Source of the DNA: Pogona vitticeps
Lineage: Eukaryota > Chordata > Lepidosauria > Squamata > Agamidae
DNA: 64,000 nt
Assembly: GCF_051106095.1 (NCBI RefSeq)
Contig: NC_135786.1
Location: 206,765,001 to 206,829,000, forward strand
Direction of reading: 5' to 3'
A program made the position numbers and the translations under genes. The notes beneath the pieces are model-generated. The model ran no database searches, was not told where the DNA came from, and saw only the letters and a program-made list of their open reading frames with translations. Below, one piece after another: positions 47,448-60,180 of this stretch. Every line of letters begins with the position of its first letter. The stretch's first letter is position 1.

Positions 47448-48359
47448 AAAATAGAGAAACAGGTGTCATCTTGATACTTTTCTTCAATCTAGTTTCAAAA
47501 AAGATTTATGCAAAATCACACTGATAGTTTTTTTGGGGGGGGTGGGGGGGTCTGGAATATTTTACTGGATTTCTGAAACCTTCAAGTAGATTTGGAAATG
47601 TGTCCAAAATTCTTTAGCCCAGAAAACACCTGAAAGGTGTTCTTAAGTTATCAATTCAAACTCTGGCAGCCATTTTCATCCTGTGAATACAGGGTAAACT
47701 TTTTGTTACTTGCAAAGCATTACAGGTATGATAGTCTCTGCCCATTAGACTGCACAGGAAGCTTCTTTTTTTTAAAGAAACCTACTATTAATTAAAGCCC
47801 TGAGAGATCTGGTTGGGAGAATTCCTACACACCTCTGGGGGCTATACTACATGAATTCTGAAAATACCATGCCTAATTTCAAGTAAGAGTAAAATCTGCC
47901 CAAATTACACTGCAACAGTGGTATTCTTCCTGAAGAGCAGATACAGGTTGTTTATTAAAGACAATTAACATTACTTCTATGTTCCGTGAGCAAAAAAGTA
48001 ATTCAGAGTTGTTGGAAATATCCAAATGTCATAACTATGAAAGAAATGTAGACACAAATGCTTAAAAATATATTAAAACTAAATTTAAGTTTTAGGCAAA
48101 TATTTAAGTCAGATTTCAGTCCTAAAACAGAGGGGAACAAAAGATACAATAAAAATAATGTTTTAATTACATTCAAAAAATGCAGAAGCTTTTAACCTGA
48201 AAAAGCACATTGAAAAAGCAGAGAATACATAATCAAAAAGTAAAAAGCATTATAGCTTTAGGAAATCTTTAGCTTTTAATCGTGTTACTGGACATACATG
48301 AAAAATATTCTAAATTGTCACTCAGTCAATCCATTTTGAATCTATGGACAAAAAAATTA

Positions 48360-48766
48360 CAGTGGTGCCCTGCATAACGAGCGATTCGTTTAACGACAAA
48401 TCCGCATAGCGACGTGTTTTTTGCGATCGCAATACGATGTTTTAGATGGCCAAAAATCACTTTGCGATGATCGGTAAGCGTTTCGCATAGCGATTTTTTC
48501 CTAACAGCTGATCGGCGGTTCCAAAATGGCCGCCAGGTAAAGAAAATGGCCGCCCGCAGTGTTTTCGCGCTCTTTCCTCGCTTACCGGGCAGTGAAAATG
48601 GCAGCCGCATGGAGGATTTCCGGATAACGGTGTGTTTTTTGCCCATAGGAACACATTAAACGTGTTTTAATGCGTTCCTATGGGCTTTTTTGCCACGCAT
48701 AACAACGAATCCAAATAGCGACAATTTTTGTGGAACGGATTATCGTCGCTATGTGGGGCACCACTG
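48360..48766. mobile_element. Tigger-type MITE, TA-flanked
   Basis: Left end CAGTGGTGCCCTGCATAACG and right end CTATGTGGGGCACCACTG between TA dinucleotides. A central stem pairs CCCATAGGAACACATTAAA with its complement at 48660-48685. Low divergence between ends suggests a younger copy. Confidence 0.87.
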
Positions 48767-50090
48767 TATATTGTACTGGTCTGTTCCAAGGTCCTTCTGG
48801 AAACTGTTGTTGCTGCGTATTGCTGTTCTTTGATGTCTGGTGCCTAATATTGTTGTTGGTAACCAGCGTACCCTCTAACTTTCAGCTCTGCTGAGATGTA
48901 GAGAGGAAGAGAGGGGCTCTGCCTCTCTCTTGCGTGATTTTGCCCCAGTGTGCGTGCATGATTCTGCCACCCCACGTGCAGGGTTCCGTCGCAACCAGAA
49001 CCCAATGTGATCACTTCGTGGAGGAGGAAGACAGCTGCACACAGGGAGGCAGAGGCATGCACATGTGTCTAGCTTAGAGGGAACCTTATTGGTAACTGTT
49101 GTGTTTGGCATGTCATCTTCGTACTGTACTTGTCTCTTTTCTTACCTATATTTATATTTCTCTCAGATCTTTTCATTTTCCTTCAACTGTAAAACACTGA
49201 ATTTTGCTGGTATAGTATGTTACTGATCCCTGTAAATTGTCACTTTTTTCAGTGGAAATCCCTATTGCTTTTGCTGATATAGTAAAATATTACACTCTGT
49301 TGTCCCTATAGCAGATAAGAGTTTTTTTTTTTATTTTACTAAGTGGGTTCCTGCACTTGTGAAAATAGTAAGTTGCTTGGGTAGGATTTTACTGGGTAGG
49401 CAAAATGCTATGGATGTCAGCCATGAAAAAGATTCTTTTGCAAGGCAATGTTGACTTTGCTTTCAGATTTGGCTGGAGAAATGGCCAATTGTCCCATAGT
49501 AACTTCTACTAAACCGGTGCTGATTTTTAAAGGATAATGTATGTTTTCAGGATTGTATTTGTTTTCTACACCCCTTAACTTTTTTAACATGGCTAAGAAA
49601 AGTAGATTTTAGGAGTGCCTAGAGTGCTGCAGTGAGAAACAGAGGTTGTCCACTTCCACTGGATTCTTCTATAGTTATGATCTCAGCAGATGTTCAGTGT
49701 CAGGTTCTATCCAGAGTTGGTTGAAGTTTAGATTTCTTTGATTTAATGGAAACTATTGTCTACTAACTTAAAGCCATGATACTTTCAGTTCCAAAAAGTT
49801 ACTTGGTTGATTTTATAGCATTTTCAGTCATGGTCCAGCTGTATCATAAAATGCACCATTAAAAAATTCTGCACCAGAAGGGTACATAGTGTAACAATGA
49901 CAATGTAAACTGGTGTATATAATGTGATGTTGGGGATTAAACACTAATTAGCTTTAGTTCTGTGTTTTAAGTTATCACTATAAAATCTTACTTTTATATA
50001 ACTTATGTATTAAGAGCAGTGTTCATACTAAATTATTGGATGATTTATATGAGACATACATGTTTATTAATACTATCTCTTCTTCTGCAG

Positions 50091-50396
50091 GTTCACCAAA
50101 AGGATAAAAAGTATAAATGTATGGTATGTAAGAAGATTTTCATGTTAGCGGCCAGTGTGGGAATAAGACATGGATCTCGACGTTATGGTGTTTGTGTTGA
50201 CTGTGCAGATAAATCTCAACCAGGAGGGCAGGAAGGAGTAGACCAGGTACAGGACACAGATTTTCCCAGAGATGAAGAATTTGAAGAAAATGAAGTTGGG
50301 GATGCTGATGAAGAGCTGCCTGATGATGTGGAAGAACAGAATGACCAGACTCAATGGGATGAATCTGGGGAAGTCTGTGTGCCTTTGGAAGACTAA
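50091..50396 (+). CDS. ZBTB10: ZBTB10 exon 5, C-terminus (738-838)
   Basis: Last coding exon, entered in phase 0 after TTCTTCTGCAG. It begins [10 protein letters not shown], so H739 completes finger 2. A third, atypical metal-binding segment follows (C747, C750, H764, C772, C775; [19 protein letters not shown] then RRYGVCVDC), strongly conserved with mammals. The tail is acidic ([18 protein letters not shown]) and ends [13 protein letters not shown], stop TAA at 50394. The whole spliced product is 838 residues; I recall mammalian isoforms of about 847 and 871. Confidence 0.97.
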   Translation, partial: VHQKDKKYKCMVCKKIFMLAASVGIRHGSRRYGVCVDCADKSQPGGQEGVDQVQDTDFPRDEEFEENEVGDADEELPDDVEEQNDQTQWDESGEVCVPLED

Positions 50397-53300
50397 GGGA
50401 GCTTGATCTCTTTCATGCTTTATTTGGACATCATGTGGGCTGACCTTGCTGAATTTTTGGACTGAAGGCTTGGAAAATATGGTACAGGCTGGATGGAAGT
50501 TATGTTGCTGTGAAAATTTGTAGGGTCAAAGCCTTATAGCAAAAAAGAAGAAAAGAGGATTATTAATTTTTTAAAAGATATTTGCACAGGACTGTACAGC
50601 ATACAGCTATTTGGTTGAATTATAGAGTCCTCACATCTACAGTCAATTATCAAAATAAAATGTATTTTTTATTATTTATAGGATATAGCTATTTGGGTCC
50701 TAATCAAGCATAGTAATAACTATGCTTCTTTTAGATATTCATGTGCCCTTTAACATGAATGAAGCAAATTGCAATCTTTGGAGACGGCTCCCTTGATTCC
50801 AATCATAGTTTGAGAACAAATGTGGCTAATTCGTGCTAGTGGCTCTTGTTTTCTGAAATGGGGCTTTGCCACATCTCCCTTGCCTTCCCCTTCGACAGCT
50901 TAAATACCATAATCTTGATGGCATGGATCTAACACGTTCTGGAGAACTTAATCATTGATATTTAATTTACTGACTCTGGTTTTTGATAATCTTGAGTTGC
51001 AAAAAGCTACTACTGTTTCACCAAATATACAATAATGACTTAAAACTGCAAGGAGGATTGTGATTGGAATGAAAGCAATTTTCTCCTTGTCACTTAAAGA
51101 ACTTTATATTAAGACACTTTCTGGCATGGCTGCCCTTGCTCTAATTTATATTTTGTTAGCACTATTCCTATTGGCTATCATTTTTATTCACTACTGTATA
51201 CCTCAGTCCATCACAAAGCTTAGAGTCATAGAATCTGAGGAGGAGTGTAATAGAAATAAATGTCATTGGTTTTTGTTGGTTAAATTGTTGAACCCAGTTT
51301 GTCGTCTTTTGTCTAGTTTTGTTTGTGGAAAATTAGACATGAGGCTGTCTCCCCCCCTCTTTTTTTGACACCCCATTGCTCTGCATTAAAGTGAACATAA
51401 AATGAACCGTTGCTTCTCTCCTATTTTGGGGGTTATTTTGTATACCAAACAACATTTAACTTGGCAGCTTAATTTGCTGGAACATTTTTTAAAAAAAAAC
51501 CCTTAGTATAATTGCTAGAGATATTTATCCCCAATGCTCTTTGCTTCTGTTTTTGGATGAGATGTTGAAACTTGAATTTTTGTAGCCATAAATCTTTTCT
51601 AAACTTGTTATACTGTACCAATGATTTCAGGCCTTTTTTCTGAGGGAAGGGAGGGTATTGCACCTTTTTATGCTTAGAATTTTCAGCTTCATTTAGCCTG
51701 AATGCTAGTGAGCTATTTGAACTGTAGACACTGCATTCAATATATTATTATGTCACAGTGAATAAATATGCACAGCATTTACCATGACACATAGCTAGGC
51801 CAGTGTGATAGTACTGTATTATAAGTTGAGGGGTCACCATATTTGAGTTTGTTAACTTTAAAATGAGTATATTTTCCTATTTTATATCTGAGAACTAAAT
51901 TATGGTAGTTGTGTGGTAAACGTAATTGCTTTGACAGATAGAATCTTACGGTGCTCTGTCTGATCAAAGTTGATATATATAAAAATATATTTAAAGAGAC
52001 AACTTTATTATCCTTTATTTCAGTACAGCAGTGGATTAATGTTAGACATTGTTTCTGCAGGATGAAACAGCGATTTAATTATATGGGTATTAAATTGTAT
52101 AACTTTTTCCAAATCCTTCATTGGTAGATTCCACATCACTGTAAACCTGACAGATGGATAGTTTTTGGGTTTTGCTTTTGAAAAAAATGAATACATCTTA
52201 TTCTTGTTCTAGACTGAAATGAGTAATGTGTAATTCTGGTGGGGTCCAAAGTAGGAAATAGTGGGCAAAGATAATATGAATGGGAAGTATTTTAAACGTT
52301 AAGTAAATGTTCTGCTCTGTGAATATGTAAGTTATAGTATAAAGGTTCTTCCATCCCATTTATTCCCCTTAAAATAGTTTACAGTTGGTAGATCTGCACA
52401 TACACACACACACAAATACATATATATATAGCAGATATATGTGTATATGTATGTATGTCTGAAATCCACCAGAATCTGCTTTATTAGAGCATACTACTCA
52501 CTCAATGCTTAAACTGGACCTGGCTTTACATTCTTAATGTATTTTACTTATTCTCTTCAAACTGAATCTCCTTTTGCTACTTAAATCATTTATGTATATC
52601 TGGTAAATTATGACCAAATTTGTTGTTAGATTGCATACAGTAAATTGAAATATACACTTGGTACACTACACAATTGTTGTGCTTTTTATTCTGGCTATGT
52701 TTTTGGGAGGAAAACATAGGAGATATGTTTGAGCTTTCCTGTTGATTTTGGATGAATAATACCTATTTTGCGTCTTTCCAGTTAAACAAGGTGTTTTAAA
52801 TAGTTTGTCTCATACTGTTTCTTGGTGATTGCTGCTTGTTCCAAAATATGCTGTATGTGAGCATTATCAGGATTGTGTAATACCAAGGTTTAAATAGCCA
52901 AGCCAGCTATCCTGGTATTATGAAGTTTTCCTTTTCATGATCTCGTAATTATTTGGCAAGTCCCATTAGAAGACATTCTGATCATTCTACATTTTCAAAA
53001 AAGTTCTCTCAAGTTTTAAACTAGGGCAGCAATTCCTTTCATACTTTTTGGCTCTTTATTTTGATGCAGATCAAACATTTTATATTCACTTTCTAGAAAT
53101 CAGTTGTACATTGACTTGGTGAAATATATACAAATCCTACAAAAATGCCTGGTTCTAATATATATAAAGTAAGCTATCTTGATTCATTTTATTACCTGAA
53201 CAAAATCCAGTCATTAAAGGCAAGAGTGGGAAAAGTGCTGGTCTGCAGTTGTTGGACAGCTCCCAGAAGTCCTAGCCCACAGAGCAGTGGCGAGGGATGC

Positions 53301-53602
53301 TGGAAGTGCCACAACATACAGAGAGCCACACTTTGTCCAACTTGATTTAAATTACTATGTTGCTTTTCTTGTAACAGAGGCATATATACTTTGAAAACCT
53401 AAGCATACTTAAACTTACTATTTATTAGTAATGTCGTGCCATTAAATGTATGCATTCTTGCCCATACTTTTACACTTAACTACTCATTCTTGATTGTATT
53501 TGTCTATTAAGACAGGATGAGTAAAACTTCTAATAGTCTCTAACTAGTAAATACCTCTGCCAAGTTGTTGCTTATGCTGTAGAAGGAGCAGCATAGAATA
53601 AA
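50397..53602 (+). other. ZBTB10: ZBTB10 3' UTR and downstream
   Basis: AT-rich non-coding sequence with AATAAA signals at 50654, 51761 and 53597, so alternative 3' ends are likely. No large repeat was recognised, in contrast to the introns, which suits a conserved 3' UTR. A (CA)n/(TA)n/(TG)n patch lies near 52400-52455. Confidence 0.6.
51761..51766 (+). terminator. ZBTB10: Candidate ZBTB10 poly(A) signal
   Basis: AATAAA, one of three candidates in the 3' region. Which one is used cannot be told from sequence. Confidence 0.35.
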
Positions 53603-54250
53603 CTTATAGAAGCAGCACGTTTATAGGATGCATTCCATATTTCTCTGTGTTACTGCAGAATTGTGCATAACACATATCAAAGATGTTTTTCCCTAAACAA
53701 CAGATAGCATAACTTTGATTTTTCATATAGATTTCTTCCTAAAAGTACAGCAGAGACTGAAGTGGTACTAATCATGTGCAATTTTGTAAAGAATTGGGGT
53801 GCATCAGCTCCTGACAGTTCCTTTGTTTTCTCTAGTCTTGCATGTTACTCAGGAAAGAGGCTATGAAACCATCAGATTTTGGTTTCTCCTTTACAGATTT
53901 CAGACTGCCACTTAACCTATCAGCAGTTTTCTCTTTGTAAAGACTTGTGAAATCAAAATCTGGATGATGAAAGGAATATTAATCGGACTATGGTTCTTTC
54001 AATACTTCATTGTCATCTAGGATGCCATGCAAATTCCATTCTTTCATGTGAGATTGATTAATATAGGATGCTTCATTTCCACTTGGTGAATGTTGGTCCA
54101 CAAATACTCAAAGGGCTTAAAAGCCAACCTCTGATAAACTCAGGATACATTAATTTTCTCTCTTCTATTTCAGACTGACAGAAGTAAAAGTCCTAATTTA
54201 TCTTGTAGTGCTACCCTTGCAAGAATTTGTCCTGGACTCTGGAACCTAGG
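53603..54250. other. Region between convergent 3' ends
   Basis: No gene or named repeat seen between the last ZBTB10 signal and the - strand gene. Confidence 0.4.
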
Positions 54251-54256
54251 TTTATT
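54251..54256 (-). terminator. Candidate poly(A) signal of coiled-coil gene
   Basis: TTTATT on the + strand is AATAAA on the - strand, 138 bp beyond the stop codon of the - strand gene. Confidence 0.4.
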
Positions 54257-54393
54257 GTGAGCAAAATGCAGCTTTTCAGTTTGATTAGACTTTTAGAAAC
54301 ATTCTTATAGTAGATTAACATATTGTTATATAACGTCTATACAAGTTACCTCACTGATGCATGTTTTGCTGTTGATATCCTGGAGAACTATTT

Positions 54394-54507
54394 CTATTTT
54401 TCCTTCTGCAGAATAGATGCCATGTCATCCTGAGACTTCAAATTGTTCAGATCACAGGACAAGCTGTTAACTTGACTCCGCAGGAGACTTATGTCCTTTT
54501 CAGCAAT
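54394..54507 (-). CDS. Coiled-coil gene, last coding exon
   Basis: On the - strand a good acceptor (CCCCATTTCTCAG) is followed by 37 open codons, IAEKDISLLRSQVNSLSCDL then NNLKSQDDMASILQKEK, and TAG. The heptad spacing of I/L/V residues continues the coiled coil of the preceding exon, and phase 0 matches its donor. The gene is convergent with ZBTB10 and shares no overlap with its coding part. I do not recognise the protein. The main doubt is whether the stop is the true end, but an AATAAA lies just downstream. Confidence 0.6.
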   Translation of the reverse strand: MAEKDISLLRSQVNSLSCDLNNLKSQDDMASILQKEK

Positions 54508-55802
54508 CTGAGAAATGGGGAAAGGTGTGTTAATTATGAATATTGCAATAAAATTACTACAAATAAAGAATCTGAGTCTTTATATTTGGCTAACTGCATA
54601 CAGAGATATGTAAAATTGTTGGAAATTTGACTATTTTGTGGGGGAAAATATTTCAGCAAGAGAAGACACATTAGTTCCAGTCTGTAAGGTTAGAAAAAGA
54701 AACATTTACCCTTAGTGGTGCATGCATAGTCACATGGGTTGAATTGCTACTTTGTGAACCTTTAGGCTGGAATGATAACAATTCTGAAAATGTGTGACCT
54801 AGTACCTGGATTAATTTTTAAAATGAGGTGGGGGATAAAGTATCTTGTGTGTTAATGTCATATCTTGATGTCCATAAGTAGCAAGTATAAGACACAACAC
54901 TCAAAGAAGAAACGACTTAATAATATTAATGGTGCCCTGGAGGGCATGCTTGGAGTCTCCTAGAGTACAGTATATGTCCCTTACTGTCCCCAAAACAATT
55001 AGATTGGTTCCTTAAATACTAACATTTATTGTGATGTAAACTTTCAAACAGAAGCATACTTATACTTTAAACATCTGAAGTGGATTTCAGCCCACGCTGG
55101 CTTATGGTAGAATACATTTAGCTAATGGGAGCACCAATCCCTTGGGTTTTATGGTCAATATAGGAGGAGAATTTTTTATACTGAGTAGAGTGTAACATCC
55201 TAAAATCTTTAGCTTTTATCTGCTTATGTAGGTTCTGTGTGAACGTTGGGAAACAGACTTGCCTACATCTCTTAATAGGCTTCACTGTTGAATGAGAATT
55301 TGGGCAGTTAGAAACAGACTGTTTTATCTTTAAAAGCTACCTTTCTGGAAAATTCTATACTGACATGGGCCAGTTAAATTTTTCACCAAGAAAAGCATAA
55401 ATTATGCAACCTAACAACTGTATAAATTATGCAACCTAAGATTTTTACTCTGATCCTGCTAAGCAAAGTTATTATTTCTATGGAAAGAACAAAGTTATGC
55501 GCAACACAGAAACAATGTGATGTGGTCAAAATGGATGGGATGGGAAATTGGGAGATCTGCTTTACAGTCCCCACTAGCCTATGAAGCTAGTTAGGTGATG
55601 TTGGACCAGTCATTTGCCAAACCATGCTGCAATTCCAGTAAACAGCAGTTGTTCTTTCTGTTCTTCTGGGGATTATTGTTGGGGTCATGGGTAAGGGAAG
55701 TATCCGGCATATCTTCCTGTGTACCACAGTGCCCATTATGATCAGATTTCACCACCCAGCTGCTGATACTTTTTCACACACACACAGTTTCATTTGCCAT
55801 TA

Positions 55803-56403
55803 CAGTGGAACCTGTACTTACGAACTTAATCCGTCCCAGAAGATGTTAGTTAGCTGAAACATTCGTAAGTAGAAGCAAAATTTCCCATAGGAAAGCACTG
55901 AAAACGGTTTATCCGTTCTGGCTGTTTTTCATTCTTATCTAGATGCGCCGTTCTTAAGTCAAAGTATTGGAACTAATGCAAAGCTGGCTAATCCATCCTC
56001 TACCGCTAGAGGGAGAATTTTTCTTCTTTTGACCTAATATGAACTTAGGTCAAAAAAAAAGGGCAGGAAAGGAGGGAGGAAGGGAACAATGGGGGGAAAA
56101 GCCCCCCCCCAAAAATACAGTCTGTACAGTACAGTACCAGGCAGCACTGTGCAGTACCAGGCAGTTTGAAGACTCCCTATCCATTCTCTAACCACTTGGA
56201 CGAGCGATGTTGCAGATAAACACCCTCTTCACTGGCCAACGGTCAACTGAAAGGTCAAATTTCGGGCGTTCCCCACCTCCCCCACATTTTTTGTTTGTAT
56301 GTTGAAGCTCCGTTCGCAAGTAGAAGCAAAATTTTTGCAAACGGAGCTGTTCATTGTTTAGATTGTTCGTAGGTGGGGACGTTCGTAAGTAGAGGTTCCA
56401 CTG
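55803..56403. mobile_element. Tigger-type MITE, TA-flanked
   Basis: Left end CAGTGGAACCTGTACTTACG and right end CGTAAGTAGAGGTTCCACTG are inverted repeats between TA dinucleotides. Inner repeats of TTCGCAAGTAGAAGCAAAAT occur. It lies in the last intron of the - strand gene, about 110 bp from its exon. Confidence 0.87.
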
Positions 56404-56515
56404 TAGTTTTGCCCCTCAGTTTAGCCATCACATTTTTTTGTTGGTAAATTCCATTCACTGTGTAATACAAAACAGAATTCAAATGAAAAGGATGTTGTTC
56501 GAGAAATACAGTTAC

Positions 56516-56668
56516 CTGTGTATGTAACTGAGAAATATATTCTACCAAAAGAGCTTTTTCTTTCTGCAGCTTAGAATTTTCCAGCTGAACAGCAGCATGT
56601 CTCTTCTCTAAATCTGTTATTTGTGATTGAAGCAAATCTCCATTTTGATCCACAGACCTGCTTTCTTG
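56516..56668 (-). CDS. Coiled-coil gene, penultimate exon
   Basis: On the - strand the acceptor TTTCATCTACAG opens 51 codons ending at CAG|GTAACT, a strong donor. The peptide begins QESRSVDQNGDLLQSQITDL, continues EKRHAAVQLENSKLQKEKAL and ends LVEYISQLHTQ. It has a clear heptad pattern and high Glu/Lys/Gln content, typical of a long coiled coil. Exon length is a multiple of three and both borders are phase 0, like the neighbours on either side. The frame runs open past the donor but loses coding character. No domain beyond the coiled coil can be seen, so function is unknown. Confidence 0.68.
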
Positions 56669-57660
56669 CTGTAGATGAAATACCTATTATCAAAGCCAAA
56701 GGAGAACAAGGCTATTTTGATTCACAGGAGCAAAATAAAATCTGTAAAAGGGTAATGTGTTTTTCTGGATCAATGGTTAATACACCAGTGATCAAAATTC
56801 TGTTGCATCACTCCACATGTGCAACAGTGGTCATGTCAGCAGCAGCAAATCACTGATCAAAGACAATCAAGAGTTCATGCAAGTCATAATGCAAGTCACA
56901 TACACCAGGAAATCTCTGAAGGAAGTCTTTGATCAGCAGTGATTTGCCGCTGACCGTAACATCATCTCCATTGTGGACACAGAGCTGTGCAACAGGGTTT
57001 TGGCATTATGCAATGCTTTATATTGTATAAAATTCTCCATCCAGAGTTGCCACTTTCAGGAAACTAAGGGAAATGGAAATTGGTCTATAGTCAGAAAATG
57101 CCTGTGAAATTGTAATTAAAATATATTCAAGCAGTGGATTTTTGACCTACTGCAAGAGCATGATCTTATGGCAACTGGAACAGAGAAGTAGCAGAATACA
57201 AGTAAAACTTAATGATGCCCTTTCTCAGCTCAACTGCCAGAAACCAACCTAATGTGTTTGTTGAGTTCTGTCCCTGCATGATTTACGTCTGCCCGTAACA
57301 TTTGCAAAGCAAGGCTAGCTTAAACATTCAGCAAGGTACAAACTTTAAATATCTAACTGTTTTCATCCCTACCTGCTAGTACTTAATTTAACTTAGATAT
57401 AAATATAAGCATGATTTGGGGTCATGCTTGTGTATAGAATGGATGTTTTTTCTCCTGCGTAAACCCAGCACAGAGTTGCAAATGACTTTTGCTCCTTTTG
57501 GATTTCACAGTCAACTACCATTTTCTACTCTGCACCATACAAAGTATTTTTTTCAAATATGATTGCTTGTTCCTGCTGGAGTTTACAGAGTACCAACTCT
57601 CTCACCCTCTTCCCTGAGTTCTCCCATGCATAAAGGTTGCAAATGAGGCTTTTCTGCTTC
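56669..57660. other. Intron of the coiled-coil gene, nothing recognised
   Basis: No named repeat or additional exon seen. The + strand frame at 56623-56856 overlaps the antisense exon and is not supported. Confidence 0.4.
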
Positions 57661-57663
57661 ACT

Positions 57664-58065
57664 GTTGTTGTTTAGTCGTTTAGTCATGTCCGACTCTTTG
57701 TGACCCCATGGACCAGAGCACGCCAGGCCCTCCTGTCCTCCACTGCTTCCCGGAGTTGTGTAAATTCATGTTGGTTGCTTCGATGACACTGTCCAACCAT
57801 CTCATCCTCTGTCGTCCCCTTCTCCTCCTGCCTTCACACTTTCCCAACATCAGCGTCTTTTCCTGGGAATCTTCTCATGAGATGGCCAAAGTACTGGAGC
57901 CTCAGCTTCAGGATCTGTCCTTCCAGTGAGTACTCAGGGTTGATTTCCTTTAGAATGGATAGGTTTGTTCTCCTTGCAGTCCAGGGGACTCTCAAGAGCC
58001 TCCTCCAACACCACAATTCAAAAGCATCAATTCTTTGGCGGTCAGCTTTCATTAGATTGCAGAAA
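57664..58065 (-). mobile_element. BovB LINE 3' end, antisense
   Basis: Reverse complement of the BovB tail (the + strand starts TTGTTGTTTAGTCGTTTAG then TCATGTCCGACTC) and C-terminal ORF up to KADRQRIDAFELWCWRRLL. It joins the 5' flank of the hAT-like gene at the same base as the copy at 5338. Confidence 0.88.
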
Positions 58066-60180
58066 TTATCTGTAAGCATTTAAACTCCCAACTCCTTTCT
58101 TGCTGCTGTTTTGCTAATTACTGGTTCCAGAAAGTGAAAGTGAACCTTTCCCAGCTTTGGAAAGTTCCTACTTGCTAGAAAACATCTGCTAATATCTTGG
58201 TGTCAGGCAGTGGTTCTGTGTATGGCTGTATGTGAAACCACATTTTGAAGATGGCTTCTAAAAGGACAAGTTTTAATATGCAGTGGCTGGATTTCAAACT
58301 TCATCCTGACTTTGTTCCATGGCTATCACTAGTTGCTAGAGACAAATGCAAAAGTTATGGTAAAGTGTGCTATAAAATCTTTGAACTAAATAATATAGGA
58401 ATTAGAACTAGATAGTAAAACCAGAAAGGGTGAAGAGACAGCACCTGCGAAAACTGGAAAACATGATCAGAGTGATGAAAATGGCAAAGAATTACCCACT
58501 ACACACTAGTATGGCTGCCTGTGTAATCAAGGACTGTGTTGGGATAGCAGAGTGCCTGTGGGCTTTGCAACTGGTGATGAAGAAGATGCCATTTGACTCT
58601 TGTAACAACATCAGTGAGTTATTAAAGCAAATGTTCTCGGAGAGCCAGATAGCTCAACAGTTTCATCTTGGAAAAACAAAAGCTATGTATGTTGTTGCTT
58701 TTGGCTTTGCACCATATTTCACTGATCTTTTACTGAAACGGCTGAAACCATGCCAAACATTTGTTATCTGTTTTGATGAAGCTTTGAATAAGGTGGTTCA
58801 AAAGAGGCAGATGGATTTAACGGTTCATTATTGGGATGATTACTGTCATAAAGTTTCCACACTGTATCTAACCAATGCTTTTCTTCAAACTGCTACTGCT
58901 AAAGACCTTAAGAAATTTTAAGAAGATAATTCTTTATCAGTTGCAAAATTATTACAGGTATCTATGGATGGGCCAAATGTAAATCATTTTTTTTCTGAGA
59001 AAACTAAAAAATCAAAACCAATCTTGACTGTAAAGGAGAAGTATTGACTTTGGAATTTGTACCCTTCATGTTGTACATGGGTCTTTTAAAACAGGACTGT
59101 AAGCAGTGAAATGGAACCTGAGTTCATTCTTGCACCACATGTACTATCTGTTCAAAGATTCCCCATCTAGTAGGGCATCATACACTGCTATGACTGCATG
59201 CACACTATTTCCCCTGAGGTTTTGCTCCACTAGGTTGTTGGAGAATGTTAAGTGCCTTGATAAGAGCTATGACTGTTTTTGACAACATCAAGAAGTATGT
59301 GGAAGGATCAAAACTCCCCCACAGTAAACCTGCAATTTGTATAAAAGCTGCAATGCAAGATCCACTCATGAAGTGCAAAATGGCTTTCATGAAAACGATT
59401 GCTGGAGATCATGAGCTATTTCTACAGGAGTTTCAAAACCATTGACACCTTTTTTGTATGAAGAATTTTGTAAGCTAATCAAGAAGTTAACGAGTTGTTG
59501 CATAAAATCAGAAAAGCTGCAAAACGTGTCTTCCGGTTCCCAGTTAACAATCGACATGAAATTGTCTGAGAACTTGCTTGACAGAAGCAAGGTTGACGTT
59601 GGCTTTGCAGCAAAGAAGATGTTGAAAGAAACCAAACTGAGTGAATGTCAAGTGGCCAAGTTTTGCCTAGTGTTGAAACATGGTAGTACTCGTAGCTGTT
59701 GTTGAGAGGTTGACTGAGAAGTGCTTTGAAGTTTAAGGTAGTGTGTGGCCTATCAACATTTGATCCTATTATCATTTTATAAAAGCCAAATCTTAGACTC
59801 ACCAGAATAGGGGCTGTTCTTGAAACACTACACGCAAATCAGATCAATGACACAGTAGCAGAAAAATCAAAGCAACACTGCACTACTTTAACTACAGCTG
59901 CTCACGATGAGTTCAAGGCTCAGTTTCAAGCATATGTTGCAAAACAAAATGATGAAGTTGCACTGGATACATTTTAGAGTGGTATTTTGATGTCCATGTC
60001 AGATTTACAATGCTGTCTTGAACTGTGGAGGACTTGCATCTGTTGTAATTGTTATGAATCTGCTGCAGCAAATCGAGCATGCTCATGCACACTACACAGA
60101 CCATTTGGAAGCTAAACACCATAAGCAACAAGAAGAAATTTGGAAGAAAGAAGAGGAAACTTGAGGGACATATTTTGTAC
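58066..60180 (+). mobile_element. hAT-like transposase gene, decayed
   Basis: The + strand reads, in order, MASKRTSFNMQWLDFKLHPD then FVPWL (an N-terminal module of the FxxxWL...PWL type), AACVIKDCVGIAECLWALQL, FSESQIAQQFHLGKTKAMYV, FGFAPYFTDLLLKRL, VICFDEALNKVVQKRQMDL and VHYWDD. Next come VSMDGPNVNHFF, KKYVEGSKLPHSK, AAMQDPLMKCKMAFMK and RSKVDVGFAAKKMLKE. This order is that of a family of long hAT-related proteins found as many loci in fish and reptile genomes. The acidic FDE and MDGPN segments correspond to the RNase-H-like core. The gene is in several frames with stops, so it is a fossil. No terminal inverted repeats were identified. Confidence 0.7.

Larger units (their letters stand above)
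46839..50090 (+). other. ZBTB10: ZBTB10 intron 4
   Basis: 3.3-kb intron, donor GTATGT, acceptor CTCTTCTTCTGCAG. The stretches 47450-48355 and 48770-50090 hold no recognisable gene. Confidence 0.75.
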
